Source: Hydrogenophaga intermedia (GTDB lineage Bacteria; Pseudomonadota; Gammaproteobacteria; Burkholderiales; Burkholderiaceae_C). From it: a DNA stretch of 12,769 nucleotides. Location of the stretch: assembly GCA_945869245.1 (NCBI GenBank), contig CAMBOY010000061.1, positions 1 to 12,769 on the forward strand, written 5' to 3'. Under the pieces are notes generated by a model. That model had not been told where the DNA came from, did no database searches, and worked only from the letters and a program-made list of their open reading frames with translations. The position numbers and the translations under genes were made by a program. This document shows positions 1-6,113 of the stretch, one piece after another (the first letter of the stretch is position 1; the number at the start of each line of letters is the position of its first letter).

Positions 1-48
1 AGCTACTGGGGCCGCACCTTCAAGTTGGGTATGAACCTCAAGTTTTGA
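1..48 (+). CDS. C-terminal end of a TonB-dependent receptor-like protein (partial, runs off the left edge)
   Basis: The first 15 codons are open and end in TGA at 46-48, reading SYWGRTFKLGMNLKF. A last beta-strand with alternating residues and a terminal phenylalanine is typical of outer-membrane beta-barrels, and the GRTFKLGMNLKF pattern is common at the end of TonB-dependent receptors. Such receptors import large ligands across the outer membrane using energy from TonB-ExbB-ExbD. The gene converges on the leftward operon with only 21 bases between stop codons. Its closeness to an ExbB/ExbD-like pair and the PQQ genes is suggestive, but only 15 residues are visible, so both family and ligand are uncertain. 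Another outer-membrane barrel protein is possible. Confidence 0.6.
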   Translation, partial: SYWGRTFKLGMNLKF

Positions 49-69
49 GGCGCCTGAGCACCTGGTACC

Positions 70-780
70 TCATGGCCGCCACTGTGCGGTCAACAGGCCC
101 CCCAGCAAAAATCCTTGGGGCACACGCTCTTCGCGTTCCAGTCGCACCAGACCCTGGCCCTGGCAATACCACTCGCGGCTGATCAGTGGCACGTTGGTGA
201 ATCCATTGACCGGATCGGTGTAGAGGTTGAGCTGCGCCGTGCCCACCAGCTTGAGGCAGGGCGCGAGTGTGCGGTCGCCGATCTGCAGCGTCTCGCTCAC
301 CGACTCGATGCGCCACACCATGGTGGCGCGGTGGCTGTGTTTGAGTTCGCGCGGGTACTCGTTGCGCCGCGCCAGCAGATGCGGCACGGTGGGGGCGCTC
401 CATTCGGTGCCCACCACAAACGGTGCTTTGAGCACCCACACCGGCGGCTCGTCCGGCACGGGTTCGCTGTCCAGTTCGGTTTGGTGCGCCACCCGGCGGA
501 CGCCTTGGGCGTCGCTGACCAGAAAGTAGCGCACCCCGGCCGAGTGCCAGCGGGTGAACACGGTCTGGCCGTTCCATTCGCGCGGGCCTTCGGTGCGTAG
601 GGTCCACTCGGTGTGTGTGCTGGGCTCGTCGCCGGCGACGCTCACGTCGTAGACCAGTGTGTGGCCGGACTGCAGCACCATCCAGCTGTCGCGCGGCTCG
701 GCAGAGCACGCCAGCAAGGCCAAGCAGGTCAGTGCGGTGGTGGCCCAGCGCCACCGGCTGTGGGGGGTGTGCATGCTCAT
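70..780 (-). CDS. Predicted lipoprotein of unknown function, last gene of the pqq operon
   Basis: This encodes 236 residues. The N-terminus carries arginines and then a hydrophobic stretch ending in a lipobox, LLAC, with Cys25 as the likely lipidated residue. The mature protein should be anchored to a membrane in the envelope. The rest is a soluble, beta-rich-looking domain with many Trp and Tyr residues, and I recognise no family. The ATG at 778-780 overlaps the TGA of the upstream gene as ATGA, which implies translational coupling; a second ATG two codons later (774) is possible. As the last member of the four-gene block after pqqE, it could be the outer-membrane-facing part of an ExbB/ExbD-like complex (inference). 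No clear terminator is visible between its stop and the convergent receptor gene. Confidence 0.85.
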   Translation of the reverse strand: MSMHTPHSRWRWATTALTCLALLACSAEPRDSWMVLQSGHTLVYDVSVAGDEPSTHTEWTLRTEGPREWNGQTVFTRWHSAGVRYFLVSDAQGVRRVAHQTELDSEPVPDEPPVWVLKAPFVVGTEWSAPTVPHLLARRNEYPRELKHSHRATMVWRIESVSETLQIGDRTLAPCLKLVGTAQLNLYTDPVNGFTNVPLISREWYCQGQGLVRLEREERVPQGFLLGGLLTAQWRP

Positions 781-1301
781 TTCTCGGGCAACTGGGCGCG
801 CGGCACGTCGCTCAGCTTGATTTCAACCGGGCTGTCGTTGCCGGGACGCAGCCAGGGCAGACCACTGCCACCTCGGCGCGGCTCGGTGGTGCCGATTTGG
901 GTATTGCCGTCGCGCGCTTTTTTGATGCCATCGCCCAGGATGCGGCGCAGGTCGGGCTCATACGGCAGCTGGTGCACCCGGGGCATGGACAGTGGCTGGT
1001 TGTCCTCAATCGGGTTGACCCAGATGAAGATCGCGCCTTTGTGACCACGCGCTGGACTGGGCTCGTCGAACACCGCCGAGAGCAGCACAAAACGGCGCGG
1101 CAGCTCGTCGGTGGTGGGCCAGCCCGATACCAGCCAAAAGCTGTGCTGGCCAACAAAATAAAAGCCGCTCACCAACAGCACCATCAGCGCCTTGACCCAC
1201 CAGCGCCAGCGCGTGGCCAGGCACAACACCAGCAGGGCAAAGCCCAGCAACACATACACCACGATCAGCGGGGTGAGGACGGAGGTCGGAGCAATCGGCA
1301 T
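777..1301 (-). CDS. Hypothetical membrane protein with two N-terminal helices
   Basis: This encodes 174 residues. Two hydrophobic segments lie at about residues 9-29 and 35-52, separated by a short basic, Trp-rich loop (RWRWWVK). A soluble domain of about 120 residues follows, containing GAIFIWVNPIEDNQPLSMPR and a Gly/Pro-rich tail. I recognise no family. The topology suggests an inner-membrane protein, with the side of the soluble domain unclear. Its ATG (1299-1301) lies 8 bases after the TAG of the ExbD-like gene, and an AGGA overlapping that stop serves as ribosome binding site. Its own TGA overlaps the start of the lipoprotein gene. Position and coupling suggest that it is a structural or accessory part of the same envelope complex. 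Confidence 0.85.
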   Translation of the reverse strand: MPIAPTSVLTPLIVVYVLLGFALLVLCLATRWRWWVKALMVLLVSGFYFVGQHSFWLVSGWPTTDELPRRFVLLSAVFDEPSPARGHKGAIFIWVNPIEDNQPLSMPRVHQLPYEPDLRRILGDGIKKARDGNTQIGTTEPRRGGSGLPWLRPGNDSPVEIKLSDVPRAQLPEK

Positions 1302-1309
1302 GGGGTGTC

Positions 1310-1921
1310 CTAAAGACCGGAACGCTGGACAATGGTCTGCGGGCGGGTGCTCAGATCGGCGACCGCGCCGGAGGCATCCAAGGTGAAACGCACCAGAGTG
1401 CGTTCGTCTCCCTTGCGGGGAATCTGTTGGGTGCCGGTGAACACCACCTCGGCTTGCGGATTGATCTTGATGACGGTGACCGTCACATCCACCGGCTGCT
1501 GGTCGCGGCTGTCGTAGTAGTGGGCGTTGACCACGTATTCGCCTGGCACCAGGCCACGCAGCGTGGCGATTTCTTGCCGGGAGGCGCTGCTGAAGGTCTG
1601 GCCGTCCACCAGCACGGTGTTGTTGCGCTCGCCGCGGTCGTCGCGGTCCAGGTGCAGCATGCCGGCGTCGCGCTGGCGAAACCACAGCGTCTTGCCACCT
1701 GGCTCGGTGATCCAGGTGTCGATGTCGTTGGGGTTGCCGTCGGGCCAGCTGACCGTGATCATCATCTCGGCCTTGGCCGGCACGTCACCGGCTTTGCGCG
1801 CCTGCGGGTTAAAGGCCACCAGCGCCAGCACCAAACAAAACACAAACGCGATCAACATGTTGAACAACATGTCGTAGAACGGATCGGTTTCGGTATCGCG
1901 CACCCGCCGGCCGAGGGCCAT
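1310..1921 (-). CDS. ExbD/MotB-like single-helix protein with a DUF2135-like C-terminal domain
   Basis: This encodes 203 residues. A short cytoplasmic N-terminus with basic residues is followed by DPFYDMLFNMLIAF and one hydrophobic helix at about residues 18-38. Asp17 at the start of the helix is placed like the proton-carrying Asp of ExbD, TolR and MotB. The remaining 160 residues should be periplasmic. They hold a motif, VSWPDGNPNDIDTWITEPGG (58-77), that resembles the DxDLWVxxPDG signature of DUF2135-type beta-sandwich domains, followed by a region with several Asp and Tyr residues. The typical ExbD periplasmic fold is not evident. The ATG lies 3 bases after the stop of the ExbB-like gene. 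Together the two genes look like a proton-driven stator pair (inference from family knowledge); the domain combination is unusual. Confidence 0.8.
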   Translation of the reverse strand: MALGRRVRDTETDPFYDMLFNMLIAFVFCLVLALVAFNPQARKAGDVPAKAEMMITVSWPDGNPNDIDTWITEPGGKTLWFRQRDAGMLHLDRDDRGERNNTVLVDGQTFSSASRQEIATLRGLVPGEYVVNAHYYDSRDQQPVDVTVTVIKINPQAEVVFTGTQQIPRKGDERTLVRFTLDASGAVADLSTRPQTIVQRSGL

Positions 1922-1924
1922 GTC

Positions 1925-2647
1925 TTAGCTTTCGTGCGCAGGCGAAAGCGACCGCGCCAGCGTCTGTGCCACCAGCTGGTCGGCAAAACGGTCGAGCCGC
2001 ATCAGCTGCAGCCCGAGCAGGATGTTGGCCGTCAGCCCGGTGAGGGTGGTCAGGAGCGCAATGCCCAGGCCACCGGTCAGGCTGCGCAACAAGTCGGCCG
2101 ACTGGCTGGGCTCAAAGCTCGCTTGCCCCAACTCAAAGGCCAGCAGCGAAAAGCCAATCACCTTGCCGAGCAGGCCGAGCTTGAGCTGGATGCCGTTGAC
2201 CCACCAGGCCATCTCGTGCGGGCCGTGGGTGTGTTCGCTCAGCAGCGCTTGAGCCACCGCCTGCTGTTCGGCCTGGGTCTGGGTGCGTTGCACATAGTCG
2301 TGCGCCCAGCCGGCGTCTTGCCTGGCGTCCAGCGCTTGTTGCTGCAGGCCCAGTTGCCAGGCGCGCTGGCCGCACCACAGGGTGCTGGCGCTGAAGATCA
2401 GCACAATCAGCAAGGTGAGCCCGGTCGGGTCGGCCGCCAGCAGGCGTTGCCAGCCGCCCACCTGCCAGAGCCAAGCGGCGCCAAACACCAGCACACCGGC
2501 CAGCGCCAGCCAGAGCAAAAACAGCCCTTGCGCTTGTTGCTCCAGCCGCAGGCTGGGGCGCCCCAGACCGGGGATGTGACTCGCCAGACGCGCACCCAGC
2601 ATCTGGCGGTGTGTGGAAGCGGGCGCGCTGGACGCTGGTGTGTTCAT
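1925..2647 (-). CDS. MotA/TolQ/ExbB-family proton channel-like protein
   Basis: This encodes 240 residues. Hydrophobic segments lie at about 41-62, 76-95, 155-172 and 190-213. A long hydrophilic stretch between the second and third (about 96-154) is rich in Gln and Ala, as expected for the cytoplasmic domain of the ExbB/TolQ family. The family motifs are visible: GLLGKVIGFSLLAF (158-171) matches the GLLGTVxG region, and GIALLTTLTGLTANI (195-209) matches the conserved last helix with its two Thr residues. Family members form proton-conducting inner-membrane channels that power TonB, Tol-Pal or flagellar stators. Here the partner is the next gene. The start overlaps the pqqE stop as ATGA, so this protein is translated directly after PqqE. 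No TonB gene is seen. Confidence 0.85.
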   Translation of the reverse strand: MNTPASSAPASTHRQMLGARLASHIPGLGRPSLRLEQQAQGLFLLWLALAGVLVFGAAWLWQVGGWQRLLAADPTGLTLLIVLIFSASTLWCGQRAWQLGLQQQALDARQDAGWAHDYVQRTQTQAEQQAVAQALLSEHTHGPHEMAWWVNGIQLKLGLLGKVIGFSLLAFELGQASFEPSQSADLLRSLTGGLGIALLTTLTGLTANILLGLQLMRLDRFADQLVAQTLARSLSPAHES

Positions 2648-3801
2648 GCCGCTCCTGGCGGACTGAGTCGGGCGCGCGACTCGGTGTCGTTGCGAAACAC
2701 GATGGGAATGTGCCGGTGCGCGGACGCGCGCTGCACCAGTTGCACCACCTGGTGGTGCTGCGGCGATTTGTCGCACACCGGGTCGGTCGCGGCGGCGTCG
2801 CCGGTGATCATGAAAGCCTGACAGCGGCAACCGCCAAAGTCTTTGTGGCGCTCGGGGCAGCTGCGGCAGGGCGCCTGCATCCAGGCTTCGCCCCGGTAGG
2901 CGTTGAAGGCCTGGCTGCGTTGCCAGATGTCGGCCAGCGGTGTTTGCGTGACATTGGGCAGCTCCAGGCCGGGCAGGTCGCGCGCGTTGTGGCAGGGCAT
3001 GGCCAAGCCGTCGGGCGCCACACTCAAAAACACCGAACCCCAGCCATTCATGCAGGCCTTGGGCCGGTGTTCGAAATAGTCGGGCACCACAAACAACACC
3101 CGGCACGACACCGTGCCGCTGGCTTCCTGCTCGGCGCGAAAGCGCTGCACCTCGGCCTCGGCCTCCAGCAGCTCGGCGTGGGTCGGCATGAGGTGGTCGC
3201 GGTTGAGCCAGGCCCAGCCGTAGTACTGGGTGTTGGCGAGTTCCAGGTATTCGGCCTCGAGCGCCACCGCCATGTCGATGATCTTGCGCACATGCGGCAA
3301 GTTGTGGCGGTGCAGCACACAGTTGAGCACCATCGGCCAGTCGTGCGCCTTGATGAGGCGTGCCACCTTTTGTTTGAGTTCAAAGGTTTTGGTGTGGCTC
3401 AGAAAGTCGTTGAGTTCGCGCGTGGAGTCTTGAAACGAGAGCTGCACATGGTCCAGCCCCGCGTCCTTGAGGCGCTGCGCCCGCGCCGCGTTCAGGCCCA
3501 CACCCGATGTGATCAGGTTGGTGTAGTAGCCCAGTCGGTGGGCTTCTTGCACCAGTTCTTCCAGGTCGTCGCGCAGCAGCGGCTCACCACCCGAAAAACC
3601 CAGCTGTGCCGCGCCGAGCTGGCGGGCCTGGGTCATCACATCGACCCACTGCGCGGTGCTGAGTTCGTGCTGCACCCCGGCGTAGCGCACCGGGTTGTAG
3701 CAAAACACGCAGTGCAAGGGGCAGCGGTAGGTCAGCTCGGCCAGCAGCCACAGGGGCGGGCCAGCGCTGGGTGCAGCAGGGAGATCAACCGATCCAGCCA
3801 C
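2644..3801 (-). CDS. pqqE: PqqE, radical SAM enzyme of PQQ biosynthesis
   Basis: This encodes 385 residues. With PqqD as chaperone, PqqE makes the first carbon-carbon bond between the conserved Glu and Tyr of the PqqA peptide. The radical SAM cluster motif CPLHCVFC gives Cys27, Cys31 and Cys34. SGGEP at 70-74 is the SAM-binding motif. The C-terminal SPASM domain has Cys250, Cys270, Cys312, Cys315, Asp321, Cys325, Cys327 and Cys343, the full set of auxiliary cluster ligands known from characterised PqqE, so the enzyme looks intact. The start is a GTG that overlaps the end of pqqD by 17 bases and is preceded by AAGGA at a 7-base spacing. The stop overlaps the start of the ExbB-like gene. Confidence 0.97.
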   Translation of the reverse strand: MAGSVDLPAAPSAGPPLWLLAELTYRCPLHCVFCYNPVRYAGVQHELSTAQWVDVMTQARQLGAAQLGFSGGEPLLRDDLEELVQEAHRLGYYTNLITSGVGLNAARAQRLKDAGLDHVQLSFQDSTRELNDFLSHTKTFELKQKVARLIKAHDWPMVLNCVLHRHNLPHVRKIIDMAVALEAEYLELANTQYYGWAWLNRDHLMPTHAELLEAEAEVQRFRAEQEASGTVSCRVLFVVPDYFEHRPKACMNGWGSVFLSVAPDGLAMPCHNARDLPGLELPNVTQTPLADIWQRSQAFNAYRGEAWMQAPCRSCPERHKDFGGCRCQAFMITGDAAATDPVCDKSPQHHQVVQLVQRASAHRHIPIVFRNDTESRARLSPPGAA

Positions 3802-4045
3802 GGCGCTGTCCTTCTTCGAGCAAAGCGCTCACCTCGGGCCCAATGCCTTGCGCGCTGAACGCCGTTTCCAGATCCGCCACGATGGCCTCCACCGTCTGCG
3901 ACCCATCACAACGCTTCAAAATCTCCGCCGCACTCGGATTGAGCTGCACCATGCCCTCGGGATAGAGCAGCACCCAGCGCTGTTGCGCCTCTTCAAACTG
4001 CAGCCGAAACCGCCGCGACAACACAGGTTTCTCAGGCAAGGCCAT
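3785..4045 (-). CDS. pqqD: PqqD, peptide chaperone of PQQ biosynthesis
   Basis: This encodes 86 residues, close to the usual 90 or so. PqqD is a small winged-helix-like RiPP recognition element that binds PqqA and presents it to PqqE. Family features are visible: PVLSRRFRLQFEEAQQRWVLLYPEG near the start in two short blocks (7-16 and 17-31), the LNPSAAEILKRCDG segment (35-48), and a helical C-terminus ending in GWIG. The ATG at 4043-4045 begins the conserved region; the frame stays open further upstream, but that part is repeat DNA and shows no homology to PqqD. The ribosome binding site is weak. The gene overlaps pqqE by 17 bases and is separated from pqqC by about 216 bases of repeat sequence, unlike the tight or fused pqqCD arrangement found elsewhere. 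Confidence 0.95.
   Translation of the reverse strand: MALPEKPVLSRRFRLQFEEAQQRWVLLYPEGMVQLNPSAAEILKRCDGSQTVEAIVADLETAFSAQGIGPEVSALLEEGQRRGWIG
3809..3813 (-). promoter_or_regulatory. Ribosome binding site supporting the GTG start of pqqE
   Basis: AAGGA on the minus strand lies 7 bases before the GTG at 3799-3801, inside the end of pqqD. It supports the GTG start; no in-frame ATG exists nearby before the radical SAM cysteines. Confidence 0.7.
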
Positions 4046-4078
4046 ACCTATGTCCAGTCCCACCGGGCACCAGCGAAA

Positions 4079-4259
4079 GCGAAGTGCCCAAGCAAAGCAT
4101 CCGGCGCGAAGTGCCCCCAAGCCAGACGGCCCGACGCGCCAGCCATGCAGCCGAAGCGAGGTGTCTTGTAAGCCAGACACACTGAGGGTCCGGCTCCGCC
4201 GGCCCAAGGGTGTGGTCCCCCCTCAGGGGGGAAGCCGCGCAGCGGCGCAGGAGGGAGTC
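4079..4259. repeat. Hairpin-rich intergenic repeat block between pqqC and pqqD
   Basis: This stretch fills most of the 216-base gap inside the operon and encodes nothing recognisable. The word GCGAAGTGCCC occurs twice (4079-4089, 4106-4116). Four perfect stem-loops follow: GTGTCT/AGACAC around an 8-base loop (4161-4180), CCGGC-TCC-GCCGG (4190-4202), CCCCCC-TCA-GGGGGG (4217-4231) and GCCGC-GCA-GCGGC (4234-4246). The last two, separated by GAA, resemble a repeat family I recall as widespread between genes in Comamonadaceae; that match is from memory. In the pqq mRNA all these stems can form between the pqqC stop and the pqqD start, so they could affect mRNA stability or the relative amount of PqqD and PqqE (inference). 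Confidence 0.75.
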
Positions 4260-4261
4260 GT

Positions 4262-4996
4262 CTACTCACAGGCTTTCTCAACCCCATCGAGCATGCTCCA
4301 CAAAATGTCCAGCTTGAACTGCAGAATCTCCAGCGCCCGTTCTTGCTGGGCGCGGCTGCGGAAATGGTCCAGCGTGACCGACAGACCGTGCTCCACATCG
4401 CGGCTGGCCAGCGGAATGCGGCTGCGGAAATAGCCCAGGCCTTCGGCCTCGATCCAGGTGTAGTGCTGCGGCCAGCTCGCCAGCCGGTCTTTGTGGATTT
4501 GTGGCGCAAACATCTCGGTCAACGAGGAGCACACCGCTTCTTGCCACGGCGCCTGCGCCGCGAAGTTCACATAGGCGTCGCAGGCAAAACGCACCGCCGG
4601 CACCACGCCCTGCAGCGACCACAGATCGGCGCGCGCAATGCCCACCGCCTCGCCCAGCCGGGTCCAGGCCTCGATGCCACCGGCCGCGCTGCCGGCGTAG
4701 TCGCCATGGCCGTCGTGGTCGAGGATGCGTTCCACCCACAGCCGCCGGTGCGCGCGGTCGTGCATATTGGCCAGAATGGCCGCGTCCTTGCGCGGAATGC
4801 ACACCTGGTAATAAAAGCGGTTCGCGACCCAGCAGCGGATTTCTTCGGGTGTGCAGCCGCCGGCGTTCATGCGCACATTGAACGGGTGGTGGATGTGATA
4901 GCCGCGGCCTTTGGCGCGCAACTGGGCCTCAAACTCCTGCCGGCTCCAGGGCTGGCGGGAGTCCTCCGTGATGTGTTGGTGTTCTATCGGGTCCAT
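4262..4996 (-). CDS. pqqC: PqqC, pyrroloquinoline-quinone synthase
   Basis: This encodes 244 residues, the normal size. PqqC is a cofactor-free oxidase of the TENA/heme-oxygenase fold that carries out the final ring closure and eight-electron oxidation to PQQ. Residues that match the known active site of the Klebsiella enzyme at a constant offset of 14 are Glu161, His168, Arg171, Tyr189, Arg193 and Lys228. A further active-site His probably corresponds to His94 or His97 in DHDGHGDY. The ATG at 4994-4996 is preceded by GAGG, which overlaps the TGA of pqqB, so translation is likely coupled. An upstream TTG at 5012-5014 is less likely. Downstream lies the repeat block rather than an immediate pqqD start. 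Confidence 0.96.
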   Translation of the reverse strand: MDPIEHQHITEDSRQPWSRQEFEAQLRAKGRGYHIHHPFNVRMNAGGCTPEEIRCWVANRFYYQVCIPRKDAAILANMHDRAHRRLWVERILDHDGHGDYAGSAAGGIEAWTRLGEAVGIARADLWSLQGVVPAVRFACDAYVNFAAQAPWQEAVCSSLTEMFAPQIHKDRLASWPQHYTWIEAEGLGYFRSRIPLASRDVEHGLSVTLDHFRSRAQQERALEILQFKLDILWSMLDGVEKACE

Positions 4997-5003
4997 GGCC
5001 GCC

Positions 5004-5921
5004 TCAGAATGCAATCTCCATGCCGTCGAAGGCGACGTCGATGCCGTGATCGCTCAGGATCAGGCGCTCAGGGCCGTCTTCGCGCAGGATGGGATTGCTG
5101 TTGTTGATGTGTATCAGCACCTTGCGCACCGTGTGCGGCAGTCGGTCGAGCTGCTCGATCATGCCGCCCGGTCCGCTTTGTGGCAGGTGGCCCATGTCGA
5201 GCGCGCTTTTTTGCGACACGCCCAGGGCTTGCAGCTCGTCGGCCGTCCAGCAGGTGCCATCCACCAGCACGGTGTGGCAGCCGGCCATGAGGTCCAGCAG
5301 CTCGGGCCCCACCTGCGCCAGGCCCGGCGCATAAAACACCTGTTGCCCGGTGGCGGGGTTGCGCACCAGCAGGCCAATGTTGTCGCCCGCGCGCGGCGCG
5401 CCGCGAAACGGCGAATACGGCGGCGGCTTGGAGTGCAGCGCCACGGTGAACACTTCGAGCCCAGGCAACTCGGGAATATGCACCGCGCTGCCGTCGATGG
5501 GCAAGGTCTGCAGCCGGGTGCCGCAGTAGTGCGACAAGATGCCGGTGATCGGAAAACCCTGGGCGATGTCGCTTTGCACCTCGGCAGTGGCCAACAGCGG
5601 CAGGGGGGTGCTGCGTTCGCGCAGCATCAGCAGGCCGGTGACGTGGTCGATTTGGGCGTCCATCAGCAGCACGGCGGCGATGCCGCTGTCGCGCAGGGCG
5701 CGCGCTGGCTGCAGCTCAGGCGTGCGGGCGATTTGGGTGAGGATGTCGGGTGAGGCGTTGACCAGCAGCCAATCTTGGCCGTTGGCGCTCACCGCAATCG
5801 ACGATTGGGTGCGGGCTTGTGCCCGAATCTGGCCCGAGCGCAGGCCAGCGCAATTGGGACAGTTGCAATTCCATTGCGGGAATCCCCCACCGGCGGCCGA
5901 TCCCAGTACCTTGATGTGCAT
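5004..5921 (-). CDS. pqqB: PqqB, metallo-beta-lactamase-fold protein of PQQ biosynthesis
   Basis: This encodes 305 residues, the usual length. PqqB belongs to the metallo-beta-lactamase superfamily and acts late in the pathway; it has been shown to hydroxylate tyrosine-derived intermediates in vitro. Family features include the N-terminal GSAAGGGFPQWNC with a zinc-binding CNCPNC cluster at about residues 19-24, and DAQIDHVTGLLMLRE, where the usual HxHxDH motif is altered in the way typical of PqqB. The ATG at 5919-5921 follows pqqA by 27 bases, with GGGA about 9 bases upstream. The stop overlaps the ribosome binding site of pqqC. Confidence 0.96.
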   Translation of the reverse strand: MHIKVLGSAAGGGFPQWNCNCPNCAGLRSGQIRAQARTQSSIAVSANGQDWLLVNASPDILTQIARTPELQPARALRDSGIAAVLLMDAQIDHVTGLLMLRERSTPLPLLATAEVQSDIAQGFPITGILSHYCGTRLQTLPIDGSAVHIPELPGLEVFTVALHSKPPPYSPFRGAPRAGDNIGLLVRNPATGQQVFYAPGLAQVGPELLDLMAGCHTVLVDGTCWTADELQALGVSQKSALDMGHLPQSGPGGMIEQLDRLPHTVRKVLIHINNSNPILREDGPERLILSDHGIDVAFDGMEIAF

Positions 5922-5948
5922 GGACAGGTCCCGGCGGGGCGATGGGGT

Positions 5949-6023
5949 TCAGCGGTTGGCGATGTACATCGTGATTTCAAAGCCGAAACGCAGATCGGTG
6001 AAGGCGGGTGTGGTCCATTGCAT
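5949..6023 (-). CDS. pqqA: PqqA, precursor peptide of PQQ
   Basis: This is a 24-codon gene beginning MQWTTPAFTDLRFGFE and ending in TMYIANR. Glu16 and Tyr20 stand in the invariant ExxxY spacing and supply all carbon and nitrogen atoms of PQQ. The PAFxDLRxGxE core agrees with characterised PqqA peptides. The ATG at 6021-6023 is preceded by GGAGA at a 7-base spacing (6031-6035). The peptide is bound by PqqD, crosslinked by PqqE, and must then be trimmed by peptidases. It is the first gene of the leftward operon and is divergent from the peptidase-like gene. The frame stays open upstream for a long way antisense to that gene, but only the 24-codon segment is conserved. Confidence 0.97.
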   Translation of the reverse strand: MQWTTPAFTDLRFGFEITMYIANR

Positions 6024-6113
6024 CAGAATGTCTCCATGAAAAAAGAGTTGGCACGGAAAATGACAGTGGCGCGGTGCATCGACCCGATGTGACACCTCAC
6101 CACCACCAAGCCC
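6024..6113. promoter_or_regulatory. Divergent promoter region between pqqA and the peptidase-like gene
   Basis: These 90 bases must hold the promoters for the pqq operon (left) and the peptidase-hydrolase pair (right). The pqqA ribosome binding site GGAGA is at 6031-6035. A small inverted repeat, CATCG-ACC-CGATG, lies at 6077-6089 and could be an operator. I find no convincing -35/-10 pair or -24/-12 element on either strand. TGTCACATCGG on the minus strand (6084-6094) resembles a site upstream of the cytochrome gene. Confidence 0.45.

Noticed and set aside
43..72. Possible terminator hairpin between the receptor-like gene and the lipoprotein gene
   Set aside because: TGAGG and CCTCA can pair, but the stem is interrupted by mismatches and no T-run follows on either strand.
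1427..2821. Rightward open frame of 464 codons opposite the ExbB/ExbD-like genes
   Set aside because: It is rich in Gln, His, Arg and Ala without motifs, and lies antisense to membrane proteins with recognisable family features and coupled starts.
4048..4207. Longer PqqD reading upstream of the chosen start
   Set aside because: The extension is translated repeat DNA with hairpins and no similarity to PqqD; the 86-residue form has the family length.
6049..6064. Sigma-54-like TGGCACGGAAAATGAC facing the peptidase gene
   Set aside because: The -24 half is perfect, but the -12 half reads ATGA at the place of TTGC, so the required GC is missing.
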